Of a stretch of DNA of 20,492 nucleotides, positions 1-7,434 are shown one piece after another; position 1 is the stretch's first letter, and each line of letters begins with the position of its first letter. Made by a program: the position numbers and the translations under genes. The stretch spans positions 1 through 20,492 of the forward strand of contig CAMBHH010000042.1 of the NCBI GenBank assembly GCA_945866505.1, read 5' to 3'. This stretch comes from Flavobacterium psychrophilum. GTDB taxonomy: Bacteria; Bacteroidota; Bacteroidia; Flavobacteriales; Flavobacteriaceae. The notes beneath the pieces are model-generated. The model was given only the letters and a program-made list of their open reading frames with translations. It was not told the DNA's origin and did not search any database.

Positions 1-2
1 TG

Positions 3-542
3 GCTACGGAATGGGCTTTGAACCTCAAAACATTTTTGGTTCGAACCCTAGATCAATATGACATTAGTACATACGGACTTACCTTTGGAATATCAGAATA
101 CAATCGCGATGGACATTATTTTACTTCGATTGTAGTCGAAAAAAATGAACCTCCAAAAGCTTTGGAATCCATTAAAATTAGAGCGACTTATAATGTATTG
201 TTTGCTAAGAATTTTGATCCTAACACCAAAGAATATATTGTTTTGGCTCAGGATGTCGACAAGCAAGAATTGCCGACGATTTTGATTGAATTGAGTAAAA
301 AATACTTTGAAAATTTAGGCAATACAGTGCTCGAAGTAAACGCACCAGCAGCCAAAAAAGAAATTCAAGAAACTGATATTCATCAATGTTCAGAATGTTT
401 AACGCTATACAATTCAGAATATGGCGATGTTACTCAGGGAATTGAAAAAGGGGTTTTGTTCCAAAACTTACCTGAAGATTACTGTTGTTCACTTTGTGAA
501 TCTCCAAAAAATAATTTTATAGATTATCTGGAAAAAGTATAA
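3..542 (+). CDS. C-terminal part of a rubredoxin-domain redox protein (5' end outside window)
   Basis: The reading frame is open to the left edge (A-T-E-W-A-L-N precedes a TTG codon at 18), so this is almost certainly the 3' end of a longer gene and the TTG is not its start. The C-terminal ~50 residues are a rubredoxin: a CxxC (codons 387-398), a conserved tyrosine, G-D, the G-I-E-K-G-V-L-F-Q-N-L-P stretch and a second CxxC (C-S-L-C). These are the four ligands of a single iron, used for electron transfer. The upstream ~120 residues are not rubredoxin. I associate such a region plus a rubredoxin tail with long (~480 aa) Flavobacterium proteins near nitrite assimilation genes, but that is recollection and not shown here. 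A role in nitrate/nitrite assimilation would fit the Moco and siroheme genes further right. The rubredoxin call is firm; the pathway is inferred. Confidence 0.75.
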   Translation, partial: ATEWALNLKTFLVRTLDQYDISTYGLTFGISEYNRDGHYFTSIVVEKNEPPKALESIKIRATYNVLFAKNFDPNTKEYIVLAQDVDKQELPTILIELSKKYFENLGNTVLEVNAPAAKKEIQETDIHQCSECLTLYNSEYGDVTQGIEKGVLFQNLPEDYCCSLCESPKNNFIDYLEKV

Positions 543-592
543 TTTCACAGTTTTAAATGGTTTTTTTGTGAACGAGTAAGTAAAAATTTTAA

Positions 593-746
593 ACCACATA
601 GTTTTTAATTTTAATGAACATAGAAAAATAGCGATTTAAAGGTTACATAGAAAAATTCATTTTTGCACATAGTCTATGAAGACTATGAAAAAGCAAAGCG
701 TTCTAAAAAATAATGGACTATGTTTTTACAATAAAATCTATGTGGT
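593..746 (-). repeat. ~155-bp dispersed repeat, copy 1 (inverted ends, internal hairpin)
   Basis: The ends are perfect 9-bp inverted repeats, ACCACATAG at 593-601 and CTATGTGGT at 738-746, and partial similarity continues a few bases outside. An internal hairpin has arms CATAGTC (668-674) and GACTATG (681-687). Read on the minus strand, the sequence CGCTTTGCTT, then the hairpin, then TGTGCAA matches the second copy at 6498-6654 read on the plus strand. The element fills most of the gap between the rubredoxin gene and the thioesterase. It has no coding capacity. It resembles a non-autonomous, MITE-like or REP-like element, but no family is assigned. Confidence 0.65.
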
Positions 747-810
747 AAAAAGTTTCAAAATCATTTAATCAACTTATAATTTATAAGAAATTGAATTTCA
801 AAAACCAACT

Positions 811-1356
811 ATGAACACTATTTTCAAAACGGTCAGTTCTTCTCATATTAGTATTTCTCAACTGATGTTGCCTTCGCATAGTAATTTTAGAGGCAAAATT
901 CACGGCGGTTTCATCTTGTCTTTGCTTGATCAAATTGCGTTTGCTTGTGCCTCCAAATTTTCGGGAAATTATTGTGTAACCGCTTCAGTTGATACAGTCA
1001 ATTTCTTGAAACCTATTGAAGTTGGCGAACTGGTTACGATGAAAGCCAGCGTAAATTATGTTGGTAAAAGTTCGATGATTATAGGCATTCGAGTAGAAGC
1101 CGAAAATATTCAAACTGGCGTTGTCAAGCATTTCAATTCTTCTTATTTTACAATGGTTTCCAAAGACAAAGAAGGAAAAAATGCTATGGTTCCGGGTTTG
1201 GTACTTTCGAACCCTGACGATGTGAGAAGATTTAAAGCTTGTTTGAAACATATTGCCTTAAAAAAACAAAAAGATTCAGAAAACAACACCGCCGATTTTG
1301 AATCTATTGAATCTATTTTGAGTTCTAATATGTATAATGTTAAGGTGGAATTCTAG
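811..1356 (+). CDS. Acyl-CoA thioesterase, hotdog fold (YciA/BACH-like)
   Basis: A 181-residue protein with one hotdog domain (about residues 8-120) and a charged C-terminal tail. H-G-G at 31-33 followed by a helix with Asp40 is the hallmark of the YciA/BACH acyl-CoA hydrolase family, which hydrolyses cytoplasmic acyl-CoA to free acid and CoA. The TASVDTVNFLKPI strand and the G-E-L-V segment also fit. The substrate chain length cannot be read from the sequence. The ATG at 811 gives a normal N-terminus for the family. The tail, ending in an S-I-E-S-I-L-S-S-N motif, is repeated twice more in the window (4278-4578 and 10411-10545) without the catalytic half, so this is the only copy that can be active. 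It is convergent with the beta-barrel gene that ends at 1423. Confidence 0.85.
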   Translation: MNTIFKTVSSSHISISQLMLPSHSNFRGKIHGGFILSLLDQIAFACASKFSGNYCVTASVDTVNFLKPIEVGELVTMKASVNYVGKSSMIIGIRVEAENIQTGVVKHFNSSYFTMVSKDKEGKNAMVPGLVLSNPDDVRRFKACLKHIALKKQKDSENNTADFESIESILSSNMYNVKVEF

Positions 1357-1368
1357 TAATTTTAATTC

Positions 1369-1412
1369 AAAGGCTATTTTTGTATAAAAAGTAATTTAAA
1401 ATATAGCCCTTT
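1369..1412. terminator. Possible weak bidirectional terminator
   Basis: GGCTAT at 1372-1377 pairs with ATAGCC at 1403-1408. The stem is extended by AAA (1369-1371) and TTT (1410-1412) around one bulged C. It lies between two convergent genes (stops at 1356 and 1423). The loop is long (~25 nt) and AT-rich and there is no clean U-tract, so support is weak. Confidence 0.3.
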
Positions 1413-1422
1413 ATTAAAATAA

Positions 1423-3135
1423 TTACAGAGAATATCTAAAAAATACCATGGCGCTCAACCACGGTTTCGCATCATTGTTCAGTGCTATTTTGGCGCCTTC
1501 TCCAGGAATTGTAAAGGCTAGATGTGCATGCCAATACCATTTTTTTGAAGGGAAGTATTTTGCTGACACATTGAATTCGTATCCATATTCTTTATTTGCA
1601 AGATTACTTAAAGCAGGATTTCCGCCAATATTATTATTTTGAGCGGCATATAAATACATCGCTTGTGGTACTAATTCAATTTTGCTCCAAGGTCTAAAAT
1701 TCGCTTGCAATTGATTGACAATCATATTACTATTTTGAACAATTTTGAAATGATTCGCGCCAATTACCCATTCTTCTCCATTACCACCTGAAAGTAAAGG
1801 ATCCCATCTTTCGTATTTTTCTGTATTTGGATTATCTCCTGAAAAGTAAGCATATCGATAGCGCAATACAGTAGTTTTAGTATTTTTAACAAAACTCCAA
1901 CCTAAATCTACATATCCTGAATAGGCCTCCATATCAAAACTCGAGTTTGTTTCGTAGGCAAACTCTCCCTTATAAAATAGACCTGATTCCCCTGCTGGTC
2001 TGTTTTTATAATATCTCGCATTATATACATTTAGTCCTTCTCTACTAAAAACAGCTCCCGTTGGAGTGTAGTAATTGGAATTAGATTTAGGAATATTCAA
2101 ATACATCAAGCCAATTTTATTGGAATTTTTATTTCCCAATTCGAAATTTATTCCATTTATATTTGTTTTGCTATCAACAATAGGTAATTCATTAGGATCA
2201 AGTTGAAAAAGCTGCAAGAGAATGTTATTGTATTGCAAGGTTCCTAATCCTAAAAAGTCGGTTGCCCAACGCGGATTGAGTTGCAAGGCAGCCCGATTAT
2301 CTCCATTAGAGGCAGTATTTCGAATTATAAAACCTTGTCCAACAGAAAATTGTTTTCGTCCAAGAATAAAATTATACAATAATTTACTTCCAGAATCGTA
2401 TTTTTTGGTACCTAAAAAACCAACGTATCCATCCTCAAGGTCTCCAAAAAATCGTGATTCATCGGTAAAAAGTTCCCTTCCTGCCGATCCACTTACAATA
2501 TAACTTAGGCCTCCATAAAGAAATAAATTATTTTTTGTTGAAACAGTTGTAATTCCATAAAGTCCTCCTGAAAACCAGCCTTCAATCCATCCCGTGTAGC
2601 CTTTGCCTGCTGGATTGCTTACTAATGGATTTCCTGCGAGCATTGTATCATCTTTGGCATACCAAGAATTATTATTGGTGTAAATCATCTGTGATAAAGC
2701 AAACTTCGTTGTTAGCAATGATTTTTTATCCAAATAAAGAATTGGAAAATCTTTCTCACCAACAAAAAGGCCGCTTTTTTCTTTTAGTGCTTTAGCCGCT
2801 TCTCCTACAATAACAGTCAAGGTAATATCCACACCGCCTAATTGTGAAGGTGTTACTTCATATTGCGCGTCCTTTATTTCAGGCAAATCTTTGATTTTAC
2901 TGGTGTAAGCATCTAACAATACGATTTGTATTATTGTTTGTGGTACTACCGGAAAATTAAGCTTGACAGTTTGTAGTACCTTTTTTTCTGCAGTAGAGTC
3001 TGATAATTGATTCTTGAAAATATAATTTACAGAGGAGATTCGCTCCCCTTCAAAAAAGGCTGTTGTTACTTGAGCAAAAGCAGTTTTACTTCCCAATAAA
3101 AAAAACAGTACTAGGATTAGATTTTTGATTCTCAT
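1423..3135 (-). CDS. Outer-membrane beta-barrel protein with POTRA-like N-terminus
   Basis: A 570-residue protein with a clear Sec signal peptide (LILVLFFLLGSKTAFAQ, cleavage near residue 21). Residues ~25-125 look like a POTRA domain: I-S-S-V-N-Y-I-F-K-N, a K-I-K-D-L-P-E-I-K-D-A helix/strand and a G-G-V-D-I-T-L-T-V-I-V strand. The rest is alternating-residue, Tyr/Trp/Gly-rich beta sequence typical of an outer-membrane porin, with alginate-export-like stretches such as N-R-P-A-G-E-S-G-L-F-Y-K-G. The last strand ends F-F-R-Y-S-L. The start is ATG at 3133-3135, nine bases after the stop of the signal-peptide-bearing SDR gene, so the two are very probably co-transcribed and may work in the same envelope pathway. 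The substrate is unknown. A TpsB/Omp85-type transporter is an alternative, but the barrel is longer than usual for TpsB. Confidence 0.6.
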   Translation of the reverse strand: MRIKNLILVLFFLLGSKTAFAQVTTAFFEGERISSVNYIFKNQLSDSTAEKKVLQTVKLNFPVVPQTIIQIVLLDAYTSKIKDLPEIKDAQYEVTPSQLGGVDITLTVIVGEAAKALKEKSGLFVGEKDFPILYLDKKSLLTTKFALSQMIYTNNNSWYAKDDTMLAGNPLVSNPAGKGYTGWIEGWFSGGLYGITTVSTKNNLFLYGGLSYIVSGSAGRELFTDESRFFGDLEDGYVGFLGTKKYDSGSKLLYNFILGRKQFSVGQGFIIRNTASNGDNRAALQLNPRWATDFLGLGTLQYNNILLQLFQLDPNELPIVDSKTNINGINFELGNKNSNKIGLMYLNIPKSNSNYYTPTGAVFSREGLNVYNARYYKNRPAGESGLFYKGEFAYETNSSFDMEAYSGYVDLGWSFVKNTKTTVLRYRYAYFSGDNPNTEKYERWDPLLSGGNGEEWVIGANHFKIVQNSNMIVNQLQANFRPWSKIELVPQAMYLYAAQNNNIGGNPALSNLANKEYGYEFNVSAKYFPSKKWYWHAHLAFTIPGEGAKIALNNDAKPWLSAMVFFRYSL

Positions 3136-3144
3136 AGGAATTTT

Positions 3145-4170
3145 TTAATAGGCTGTCCAACCTCCATCGGTTGGGTAAAGTACTCCTGTTAGGTTTGAAG
3201 CTTCATCCGAAAGGAGAAATAATATTACAGACGCTTGTTCCCAAACAGTTGCCATTCGGTGTTTGGAATCGTTCATCATCAATAAACTCTCGGTTTTTGC
3301 TCCGCCCATTCCTGGTATTCCGCGTTTTTTTACTTCTTTTACATAAGCAAAAGCTTTATCAGTCATTGGAGTAGTAGTCGCAGCCATATTTACTGAATTG
3401 ACACGAATTCCGAAAGGAGCAAAATCTATCGCGGCATTTCGAGTTAAACCGTTTACGGCGTGTTTGCTGGCTACATAAGCAGGATTACCTGCCAATCCAG
3501 TTAGTCCTGCGATGGAACCAACTGTGACAATTGCTCCTCCTTTACCTTGTACTAATAATTGTTTGGCAACAGAACGCATCGATTTAAAAGTTCCCGTTGC
3601 ATTTATGTCCATAACATTGTTCCAATATTCGTCGGTTGCTTCGTCTATCCTAGCGGGCAATAATTTGAATTGTTTGTCGTAGTCAAAAGGATCACCTGAG
3701 AACGTTCCGTCCATAACACCCGCATTTAATAAAGCGCCATCCACTTTGCCATAAACTCTTACCGCTTCGGATATTAAACGGTTACAATCTTCTGTACTTC
3801 TGATGTCAGTTTTAACAAATAGTGCCTTTCCTCCTTCATTTCGAATATATTTTGCTGTTGATTCCCCTTGAGAAGCCAACCAATCGCCAATAACTACCGA
3901 AGCTCCTTCTCTTGAAGCACGAATAGCAGTAGCGCGTCCGATTCCTCTTGCACCTCCTGTTACCACGATAACTCTTCCTTTTAATCGATCTTTTGAAAAA
4001 TAAGTTGAATCGATGGCTTGAATGTCATTTTTTTTGTACCCGCTTTCTTGAGCAACTAAGTTTACACTGATTCCCAATATGCTAAATCCTATTAGAGTTA
4101 GCATTAATTGAATTTTTTTCATTTGTGGTTTCATAAGTTTTTTTAAGTTGTTATAAGATTTTGAAAACAT
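3145..4170 (-). CDS. Exported short-chain dehydrogenase/reductase (SDR)
   Basis: A 341-residue classical SDR with all catalytic features: TGGARGIG at 71-78 (cofactor loop), N-A-G at 149-151, Asn190, Ser219 and Y232-V-A-S-K236, then the C-terminal D-G-G-W-T-A-Y. Asp96 at the end of the second beta strand suggests NAD(H) rather than NADP(H). The oddity is the N-terminus: after a Lys-rich start comes IQLMLTLIGFSILGISVNLV and an A-Q cleavage site near residue 41, followed by a ~20-residue linker. This is a Sec-type signal peptide, with no twin arginine, on a normally cytoplasmic enzyme. The start could be the ATG at 4170, or in-frame ATGs at 4134 or 4122; the latter two give a shorter, more typical signal peptide. 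It is the first gene of a pair with the outer-membrane barrel (9-base gap). The substrate is unknown. Confidence 0.8.
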   Translation of the reverse strand: MFSKSYNNLKKLMKPQMKKIQLMLTLIGFSILGISVNLVAQESGYKKNDIQAIDSTYFSKDRLKGRVIVVTGGARGIGRATAIRASREGASVVIGDWLASQGESTAKYIRNEGGKALFVKTDIRSTEDCNRLISEAVRVYGKVDGALLNAGVMDGTFSGDPFDYDKQFKLLPARIDEATDEYWNNVMDINATGTFKSMRSVAKQLLVQGKGGAIVTVGSIAGLTGLAGNPAYVASKHAVNGLTRNAAIDFAPFGIRVNSVNMAATTTPMTDKAFAYVKEVKKRGIPGMGGAKTESLLMMNDSKHRMATVWEQASVILFLLSDEASNLTGVLYPTDGGWTAY

Positions 4171-4197
4171 TTAATAATTATATGCAATACATTATAT

Positions 4198-4205
4198 CAA
4201 AAATA
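4198..4205 (-). promoter_or_regulatory. Possible -7 element (TAnnTTTG) for the SDR/barrel pair
   Basis: On the minus strand this reads TATTTTTG, an exact match to the Bacteroidota -7 consensus TAnnTTTG, 28 bases before the ATG at 4170. I see no convincing TTG -33 element at the usual distance upstream, so confidence is low. Confidence 0.3.
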
Positions 4206-4277
4206 TAAATTAATTTGAATTATTTGTGAAAAACATAAAATTTTGTTTTAACGTTTTTAAGTATTTGGATTTATACT

Positions 4278-4578
4278 AATCGTAATTATTTATTGGAACT
4301 TGATTATTCAAATAGCGTCTGAAAACATCCAAAGTGGAGTTGTCAAACATTGCAATTCTTCTTATTTTACGATGGTTTCCAAGGACAAAGAAGGAAAAAA
4401 TGCTATGGTTCCGGGTTTAGTAATTTCGAACCCTGATGATGTGAGAAGATTTAAAGCTTGTTTGAAACATATAACCTTAAAAAAACAAAGGGATTCAGAA
4501 AATAACACCGCCGATTTTGAATCTATTGAATCTATTTTGAGCTCCAATTTGTATAATGTGAAGTTGGAGTTGGGGTAA
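4278..4578 (+). pseudogene. 5'-truncated duplicate of the acyl-CoA thioesterase
   Basis: From about 4313 to the stop at 4578 the DNA is nearly the same as 1096-1356 of the intact thioesterase, including runs such as AAAGAAGGAAAAAATGC and GATGTGAGAAGATTTAAAGC. Weaker similarity continues left to about 4278, with small deletions. The translated part equals residues ~89-181 of the intact protein (e.g. S-S-Y-F-T-M-V-S-K-D-K-E-G-K-N), with changes such as Phe108 to Cys. The catalytic half containing HGG and Asp40 is absent, and the only possible start is a TTG at 4300. A working enzyme is therefore unlikely. The remaining frame is intact, so the duplication is either recent or the fragment is still translated. 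Confidence 0.85.
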
Positions 4579-4748
4579 GGGTTTTAATGTTCTCGATCTT
4601 CTCGAAGTTTACAAGTTATAAAAACGACTTTTTTTAGGCTAAACGAAGATAGGTCTAAAAAGGCTAATTCAACTAAATTTGCAAATATTTATAAATGTGC
4701 GGTGGAAGGAGTACCGATAAGCATTATAACTTAAGTTTTTAGTGTTTT

Positions 4749-5267
4749 TTATAATAAGTTAAAGGACAAAAAATATCTATACCCACCTTGGTTTAGTAAA
4801 ATCCAAGCAATTAGTTTATTCGATTTTTCGTCAAACCATAAAGTACCTTTTGGAATTTCGGGTTTTTCTTTATCGTAATACACAAAAACACTTGACTTAA
4901 TCCTATCTAGTTCCTTTTCAAATGGTTCGTATATTTTATTATTTTTATAAAATCCTACTGGTTTTGCATCAAAATTTTTAATTCCTAAACTATCTATTTT
5001 GTTTCGGAAATAATAAAAGAGAGTGTCAAATGATTGAATTCGATTTTCTTTCCTAGCTTTTAATGTATCGTTCAGGACATAGTTGAATTCAATATATTTT
5101 TCAAATAAAGTATCTTTTGAAATTTCGGAATTGTTTTTTCCATTAACATATTGAGCAAGGTCTTTTAATTTTGCATACATCATTTTCTCTTTATTAGTCC
5201 ATTTTTCGGTTTGTGCCAAAGTGATATATGAACTAAAAATTAGAATTATTATCAATATTCTTTTCAT
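4749..5267 (-). CDS. Small secreted protein of unknown function
   Basis: A 172-residue protein starting with a clear signal peptide (K-R then ILIIILIFSSYITLAQ, cleavage after A-Q near residue 19). The mature part is lysine- and aromatic-rich, with a helical N-terminal half (E-K-M-M-Y-A-K-L-K-D-L-A-Q-Y) and beta-like sequence near the C-terminus (K-G-T-L-W-F-D-E and R-Y-F-L-S-F). There is no cysteine lipobox, so it is probably a soluble periplasmic or secreted protein. I recognise no family. It stands alone on the minus strand between the truncated thioesterase copy and a 370-base gap, inside the accessory block. The ATG at 5265-5267 is directly followed by the signal peptide, so the start is secure. 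Confidence 0.6.
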   Translation of the reverse strand: MKRILIIILIFSSYITLAQTEKWTNKEKMMYAKLKDLAQYVNGKNNSEISKDTLFEKYIEFNYVLNDTLKARKENRIQSFDTLFYYFRNKIDSLGIKNFDAKPVGFYKNNKIYEPFEKELDRIKSSVFVYYDKEKPEIPKGTLWFDEKSNKLIAWILLNQGGYRYFLSFNLL

Positions 5268-5637
5268 TTTATGGGTTTTTTTATTGATTTTTTCCGATTT
5301 TTTTAGTTGTGTCTACCAACTTGCATAAATTAGCTGTTATCTTCGACAATCTAAAATAACATTATTTCGCACTATACCAAAATTTTTCCTCCTGCTAATT
5401 TAAAATATTATTCATTACTCTAAACGAAATATCTCATTATTGCGTAGAAAAATAGATAAATTAAAGCTGAGGAAGAAAGTCCTTGAGAAATCGAAACAAA
5501 AAACTTTTTAAAATTAACTTTCTGTAGTAATCAATTTTTGAAAAACAAATTCATTTGCTGAAAAATGTGCTTTTAGGTAACTATGGCTGAAATGAAAAAA
5601 ATGTTTAGCTACTTTGCCATTGCCTTGTATCTTGAAA
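5268..5637. other. 370-base AT-rich intergenic region
   Basis: No coding frame of note, no tRNA-like fold and no strong hairpin was seen. It holds the upstream region of the secreted-protein gene (5267) and the downstream region of the broken DUF6544 gene (5638). I found no TAnnTTTG element on the minus strand here. Confidence 0.5.
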
Positions 5638-6518
5638 TTAGAATTTTTCGGGTTTATTGTATTCTACTTCTGTGATATTGAAATTTGCATAACTAAAATC
5701 GCCTTCTGGCAATCGCCATAAAACTTCAAAATTTGTGGGGATAATTACGTTGTTTAATTGCTTGTAATTTGTGGCTTTGATAATCCAAGTTTCTACAATA
5801 TTCTCATCCATAAATCGTTCGGTTTCCATCTCGGTAATGGCACCCATTTCGTTAAATGTGACTATAAAAAATAAAGACAATCCCTTGTAATCGAAAGTAA
5901 GTTTAGCGGTTTTTGAATCTATTGGCAACCATTGCAATTTATCGCTGGGCAAAAAATTAGTTGGGTATAAAACACTTTCTCCAAGCCATCGAAGCAACTC
6001 TCCTTTATAGTATTGTTCCCCTTTTGCATCTGCAATATTGAATACAGAAAGTAGCGAAACCACTAGTCTGCCTTGGTCTGAAATAAACAAATCTCGGGCT
6101 GTAAACATCAGCGTGGTGCCTTTCCAGATAAAACCTGGTTTTTCAGTTGCGGCATATTGTTCGCCTTTAATATTTGCCCAATTTTTATCGAAGCCTGATT
6201 TAAATTGACCACCGTGTTTAATCCTAGCAAAACTAATGTAAGGTTGTAATCTTTTAAAACATAGTTGAAATATTTTTGAACTGGTTCGGGTAAATTTTCT
6301 AGTTGTTTAACCGAGTAGATTTGATTTGAAATTTTTTTGGAATTAGCGAATAAAGTCTTCACTTGTTTTTTGAACACGATATTCATATTGATTTTGCCGA
6401 TGACCAAAGTCAAGACCATAATTCCGATTAAGATAAATGTAATTGTCATCGTTTTTTTTATTTTGAACCTCAGCTCGATTAATAGTAATAAGTTTAAACC
6501 ACATAGAAAAATTAGCAT
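5638..6518 (-). pseudogene. DUF6544-family protein, interrupted by a single-base frameshift
   Basis: Two overlapping frames together make one gene. The upstream part (6518-6108) gives an N-terminal membrane helix (ITFILIGIMVLTLVIGKI) and the family motif L-P-E-P-V-Q-K-Y-F-N-Y-V-L-K-D-Y-N, then runs into nonsense. Near 6241-6245 the correct reading moves to the next frame and continues P-Y-I-S-F-A-R-I-K-H-G-G-Q-F, W-A-N-I-K-G-E-Q-Y and K-P-G-F-I-W-K-G-T into the downstream frame (M-F-T-A-R-D-L at 6108), which ends at 5638. One missing base, expected as CCT where only CT remains, restores a 270-residue protein from the ATG at 6449. That ATG is a better start than 6518, which lies inside the repeat element. 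The function of DUF6544 is unknown. The break could be a real mutation or a sequencing error. Confidence 0.8.
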
Positions 6519-6654
6519 CTTTTTTTTTAAAAGAAAGGCGCTTTGCTTAACATAGTTTACCTAACTATGTGCAAGTACAACACCTATGACCCGAGCGCAG
6601 CGAACTGACGAAGTAAAATCTTTTTGGGCTATTTTTTTATAATATCTATGTGGT
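6498..6654 (+). repeat. ~155-bp dispersed repeat, copy 2 (inverted ends, internal hairpin)
   Basis: The ends are ACCACATAG (6498-6506) and CTATGTGGT (6646-6654), identical to copy 1 at 593-746. The internal block CGCTTTGCTT, a hairpin with arms CATAGTT (6551-6557) and AACTATG (6563-6569), and TGTGCAA matches copy 1 in the opposite orientation. The stem differs from copy 1 by a compensated base pair (T-A for C-G). A GC-richer insert (CCCGAGCGCAGCGAACTGAC near 6592-6611) has no counterpart that I can see in copy 1. It lies between the ABC ATPase gene and the DUF6544 gene. Confidence 0.65.
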
Positions 6655-6687
6655 AAAAAAACCATTAATCGAACTCAGGTTTTGAAG

Positions 6688-7365
6688 TTATTTAATTATT
6701 TTTCCATCTTCCATTTCGATAATGCGATGCGTGCGTTTGGCAAAATCGTTGTCGTGTGTTACAATTAAGAGCGATTGTTTGTAAACTTCGGCGAGTTCTT
6801 TGAAAACATCAAACACAATTTCTGAATTTTTCTTGTCCAAATTTCCGGTCGGTTCGTCGCCCATAATGATTAGTGGTTCGTTAATTAAAGCACGAGCGAT
6901 GGCAACACGCTGTTTTTCGCCACCCGATAATTTGTTCGGACTTTGCAAAGCTTTGTCTTGAATTCCCAACACTTTAAGTTTTTGATACGCTTTGGCTTCT
7001 AATTCCTTTGCGGATAACTTTGCTAATTTCAAACCTGGTAACATTACGTTTTGCAGAACATTAAATTCATTGAGCAAATAATGAAACTGAAATACAAATC
7101 CAATTTTTTCATTGCGAACAATGGCTAATTCAGCATCCAATTTGTTTTTCATTGAAACTGAATCAATCATCAAATCGCCATCAAAAGCGGTATCCATTGT
7201 AGATAAAATGTACAATAAAGTTGATTTTCCGCAACCCGATTTCCCAATTATCGAAGCAAATTCGCCTTTATTTATTGAAAAATTGATATCGTTCAAAACA
7301 GTCACTTCTACAGTTTCGTGAAAAGTTTTTGAGATATTGATGGCTTCAAGAATTTTGGTTTCCAT
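6688..7365 (-). CDS. ABC transporter ATP-binding protein (LolD/MacB type)
   Basis: A 225-residue nucleotide-binding subunit with every core motif: Walker A GKSGCGKST (41-49), Q-loop Gln93, signature L-S-G-G-E-K-Q-R (146-153), Walker B LIIMGDEP (165-172) and the H-loop T-H-D (His204). The length and the Y-L-L-N-E-F-N-V-L-Q-N-V-M-L-P segment after the Q-loop are typical of the LolD/FtsE/MacB-ATPase group, which powers mechanotransmission or lipoprotein-release transporters rather than ordinary importers. The cognate permease (8804-7548) lies upstream and a membrane-fusion protein before it, so this is the energy subunit of a MacAB-like tripartite system. The gap to the permease is 182 bases and holds a heptanucleotide repeat run, unlike the tight junctions earlier in the operon. 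Confidence 0.9.
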   Translation of the reverse strand: METKILEAINISKTFHETVEVTVLNDINFSINKGEFASIIGKSGCGKSTLLYILSTMDTAFDGDLMIDSVSMKNKLDAELAIVRNEKIGFVFQFHYLLNEFNVLQNVMLPGLKLAKLSAKELEAKAYQKLKVLGIQDKALQSPNKLSGGEKQRVAIARALINEPLIIMGDEPTGNLDKKNSEIVFDVFKELAEVYKQSLLIVTHDNDFAKRTHRIIEMEDGKIIK

Positions 7366-7434
7366 TTTAATTTTTTTTAAAACATTAAATCTATTTTAAA
7401 CAATTAAGAAATTAAGGTTCATTAAGTGTAATAA

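Noticed and set aside
985..1251. Minus-strand frame inside the thioesterase
   Set aside because: It is an antisense shadow of a well-supported gene and has no signal or motif.
4579..5360. Integron-cassette-like flanks around the secreted-protein gene (TTAGCTGTTATC near 5331 and GCATTATAACTTAAGTT near 4721)
   Set aside because: The sequences recalled attC-like sites of Bacteroidota, but no R'/R'' core of the form RYYYAAC/GTTRRRY and no convincing fold could be matched. The only certain signal is a 10-bp palindrome AACTTAAGTT at 4728-4737.
5340..5600. Possible small RNA or tRNA in the 370-base gap
   Set aside because: No cloverleaf, no strong hairpin and no promoter-terminator pair could be found by eye.
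6108..6518. A separate 136-residue membrane protein next to a separate 156-residue protein
   Set aside because: The last ~45 residues of the first are out-of-frame sequence; shifting by one base joins both into one DUF6544 protein.
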